Assembly: GCF_020179385.1 (NCBI RefSeq)
Contig: NZ_JAIBLJ010000001.1
Location: 124,001-188,000 of the forward strand
Reading direction: 5' to 3'
DNA length: 64,000 nt
Source: Alkalihalobacillus sp. YIM B00296
GTDB taxonomy: Bacteria > Bacillota > Bacilli > Bacillales > Fictibacillaceae
Under the pieces are notes generated by a model. The model was not told the DNA's origin, made no database searches, and saw nothing but the letters and a program-made list of their open reading frames with translations. Positions 62,804 through 64,000 of this stretch are shown here, piece after piece (the stretch's first letter is position 1; every line of letters begins with the position of its first letter). The position numbers were made by a program, and so were the translations under genes.

Positions 62804-64000
62804 ATGAATTTGGAATCAATCAAAGATCCTAAATTTTTGAAAAAACTAGATAGAGAACAACTTGAAGAGTTGGCCTCGACCATTCGCACTTTTTTAATCG
62901 AAAAGATTTCAAAAACAGGCGGGCATCTAGGTCCTAATTTAGGGGTAGTTGAGTTGACTTTAGTCCTGCATAAACTGTTTGAAAGCCCGAAGGATAAATT
63001 CATTTGGGATGTAGGACATCAAGCGTATGTCCATAAAATTTTGACAGGAAGAGCGGCGCAGTTCGATACGCTGAAACAATATAAAGGATTGTGCGGTTTT
63101 CCGAAACGCTCTGAAAGTGATCATGATGTATGGGAGACCGGACATAGTTCCACGTCCCTTTCTGCTGCTATGGGAATGGCTTCAGCACGGGATTTAAAAG
63201 GGACTGATGAAGATATCATCGCAGTAATTGGGGATGGGGCTTTGACAGGTGGTATGGCCTTGGAAGCCTTGAACCATATCGGCCACGAACAAAAAGATCT
63301 GATCGTCATCTTAAATGATAATGAAATGTCGATTGCCCCGAATGTCGGCGCACTTCACAACGTTTTGGGCCGTTTAAGGACGGCAGGGAAATATAAACGG
63401 GTAAAAGAAGAATTCGAAGCATTGATCAAAAAAGTTCCTGCAGGTGGGCGCCTTGCTTCGACTGCAGAGCGATTGAAAGATTGCCTTAAATACTTGCTTG
63501 TATCAGGGATTTTCTTCGAGGAATTAGGTTTTACCTACCTGGGACCAGTGGATGGACATAATATGGATGACCTGATGGAAAACATCAAGTACGCCAAAAA
63601 GACCAAAGGCCCTGTATTGGTACATGTCTTGACACAGAAAGGAAAAGGATATAAGCCTGCCGAAACGGATGCGGTCGGAACTTGGCACGGCCCTGGACCT
63701 TACAAGATCGAGTCAGGAGATTTCATCAAACCGGCTGTAGCTGGACCAGGGTACAGCAAGGTCGTTTCTGAAACACTAAGGACCATAGCTCGTAGAGATG
63801 AACGACTCGTCGTATTGACTCCGGCTATGACAGTTGGATCCAAGTTAGAAGTGTTCGGTGAGGAGTTTCCAGATCGGCTTTATGATGTTGGTATTGCAGA
63901 ACAGCATGCTACGACGATGGCAGGTGGCCTTGCTACCCAGGGGATGAAACCGGTCCTTTCGATCTATTCCACTTTCCTACAGCGTGCCTATGACCAACTT
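62804..64000 (+). CDS. dxs: 1-deoxy-D-xylulose-5-phosphate synthase, N-terminal 399 codons (runs off window)
   Basis: This is an open frame from ATG 62804 to the window end. It encodes the thiamine diphosphate enzyme that condenses pyruvate and glyceraldehyde 3-phosphate, the entry to the MEP isoprenoid pathway. Visible: [39 protein letters not shown], the ThDP motif [17 protein letters not shown] to [19 protein letters not shown], and [17 protein letters not shown] of the second domain. The RBS is in AAAGTGAGGATG. oapA ends nine bases upstream. Confidence 0.97.
   Translation, partial: MNLESIKDPKFLKKLDREQLEELASTIRTFLIEKISKTGGHLGPNLGVVELTLVLHKLFESPKDKFIWDVGHQAYVHKILTGRAAQFDTLKQYKGLCGFPKRSESDHDVWETGHSSTSLSAAMGMASARDLKGTDEDIIAVIGDGALTGGMALEALNHIGHEQKDLIVILNDNEMSIAPNVGALHNVLGRLRTAGKYKRVKEEFEALIKKVPAGGRLASTAERLKDCLKYLLVSGIFFEELGFTYLGPVDGHNMDDLMENIKYAKKTKGPVLVHVLTQKGKGYKPAETDAVGTWHGPGPYKIESGDFIKPAVAGPGYSKVVSETLRTIARRDERLVVLTPAMTVGSKLEVFGEEFPDRLYDVGIAEQHATTMAGGLATQGMKPVLSIYSTFLQRAYDQL

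Overview
The window is a chromosomal segment of an endospore-forming member of the Bacillaceae. The gene order from aroK, yqzE, yqhG, yqhH, gcvT-gcvPA-gcvPB, yqhL, lipM, mntR, yqhO-yqhR, aroQ, papA, efp, yqhV, spoIIIAA-AH, accB-accC, yqhY, nusB, folD, xseA-xseB, ispA to dxs follows the Bacillus subtilis yqh/yqi order as I know it. An OLE RNA with its partner gene oapA lies between ispA and dxs. That arrangement is typical of alkaliphilic, halophilic or otherwise extremophilic Firmicutes, so the host is probably an alkaliphilic or halotolerant relative rather than B. subtilis itself.

Layout. 1-8290: end of aroK, yqzE, yqhG and the SNF2 helicase yqhH on the minus strand, then a tandem glycine riboswitch controlling the glycine cleavage genes, and the rhodanese yqhL. 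8300-33840: about 25.5 kb of accessory DNA inserted between yqhL and lipM. It is mainly a pectin and uronate utilisation cluster: a secreted Ig-like protein with an abnormal end, an IolB-like isomerase, a MATE-like exporter, a YesM/YesN two-component system, a sugar ABC importer, a GH105 unsaturated uronyl hydrolase, an oxidoreductase, YesL, a LacI-type regulator, uxaA, uxaB, kduD, kduI, a frameshifted esterase and kdgK. A degraded transposase and a TetR/MFS efflux pair are embedded in it. The enzymes take unsaturated uronides (GH105, KduI, KduD) and tagaturonate (UxaB, UxaA) to 2-keto-3-deoxygluconate and phosphorylate it (KdgK). Galacturonate isomerase (UxaC) and KDPG aldolase (KdgA) are not in the window. 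Three copies of a perfect palindrome (ATAACAACGTTGTTAT core) precede the secreted protein, the iolB-like gene and uxaA. They are the obvious candidate operators for the LacI regulator.

34022-43200: lipM, then nrdJ (B12-dependent ribonucleotide reductase) preceded by two NrdR boxes and split into three exons by two group I introns, each carrying an HNH endonuclease. Spliced, nrdJ would encode 854 residues. Intron 2 sits inside the active-site NPCGE motif. Next come a TolB-like propeller protein, spore photoproduct lyase and mntR. 43267-49656: yqhO to yqhV with aroQ, papA and efp. 49741-54860: the complete eight-gene spoIIIA operon behind a sigma-E type promoter. 55207-64000: acetyl-CoA carboxylase subunits, yqhY, nusB, folD, exonuclease VII, ispA, OLE RNA, oapA and the 5' part of dxs.

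Repeats are prominent. A Bacillaceae-type intergenic repeat (starting TCTAGCTC) occurs at four loci in both orientations, once as three tandem 174-bp copies. A 21-bp degenerate tandem array follows gcvPB. The tetR-MFS junction is tandemly triplicated together with its operator. Several genes are broken at homopolymer runs, which may be true decay or sequencing error.
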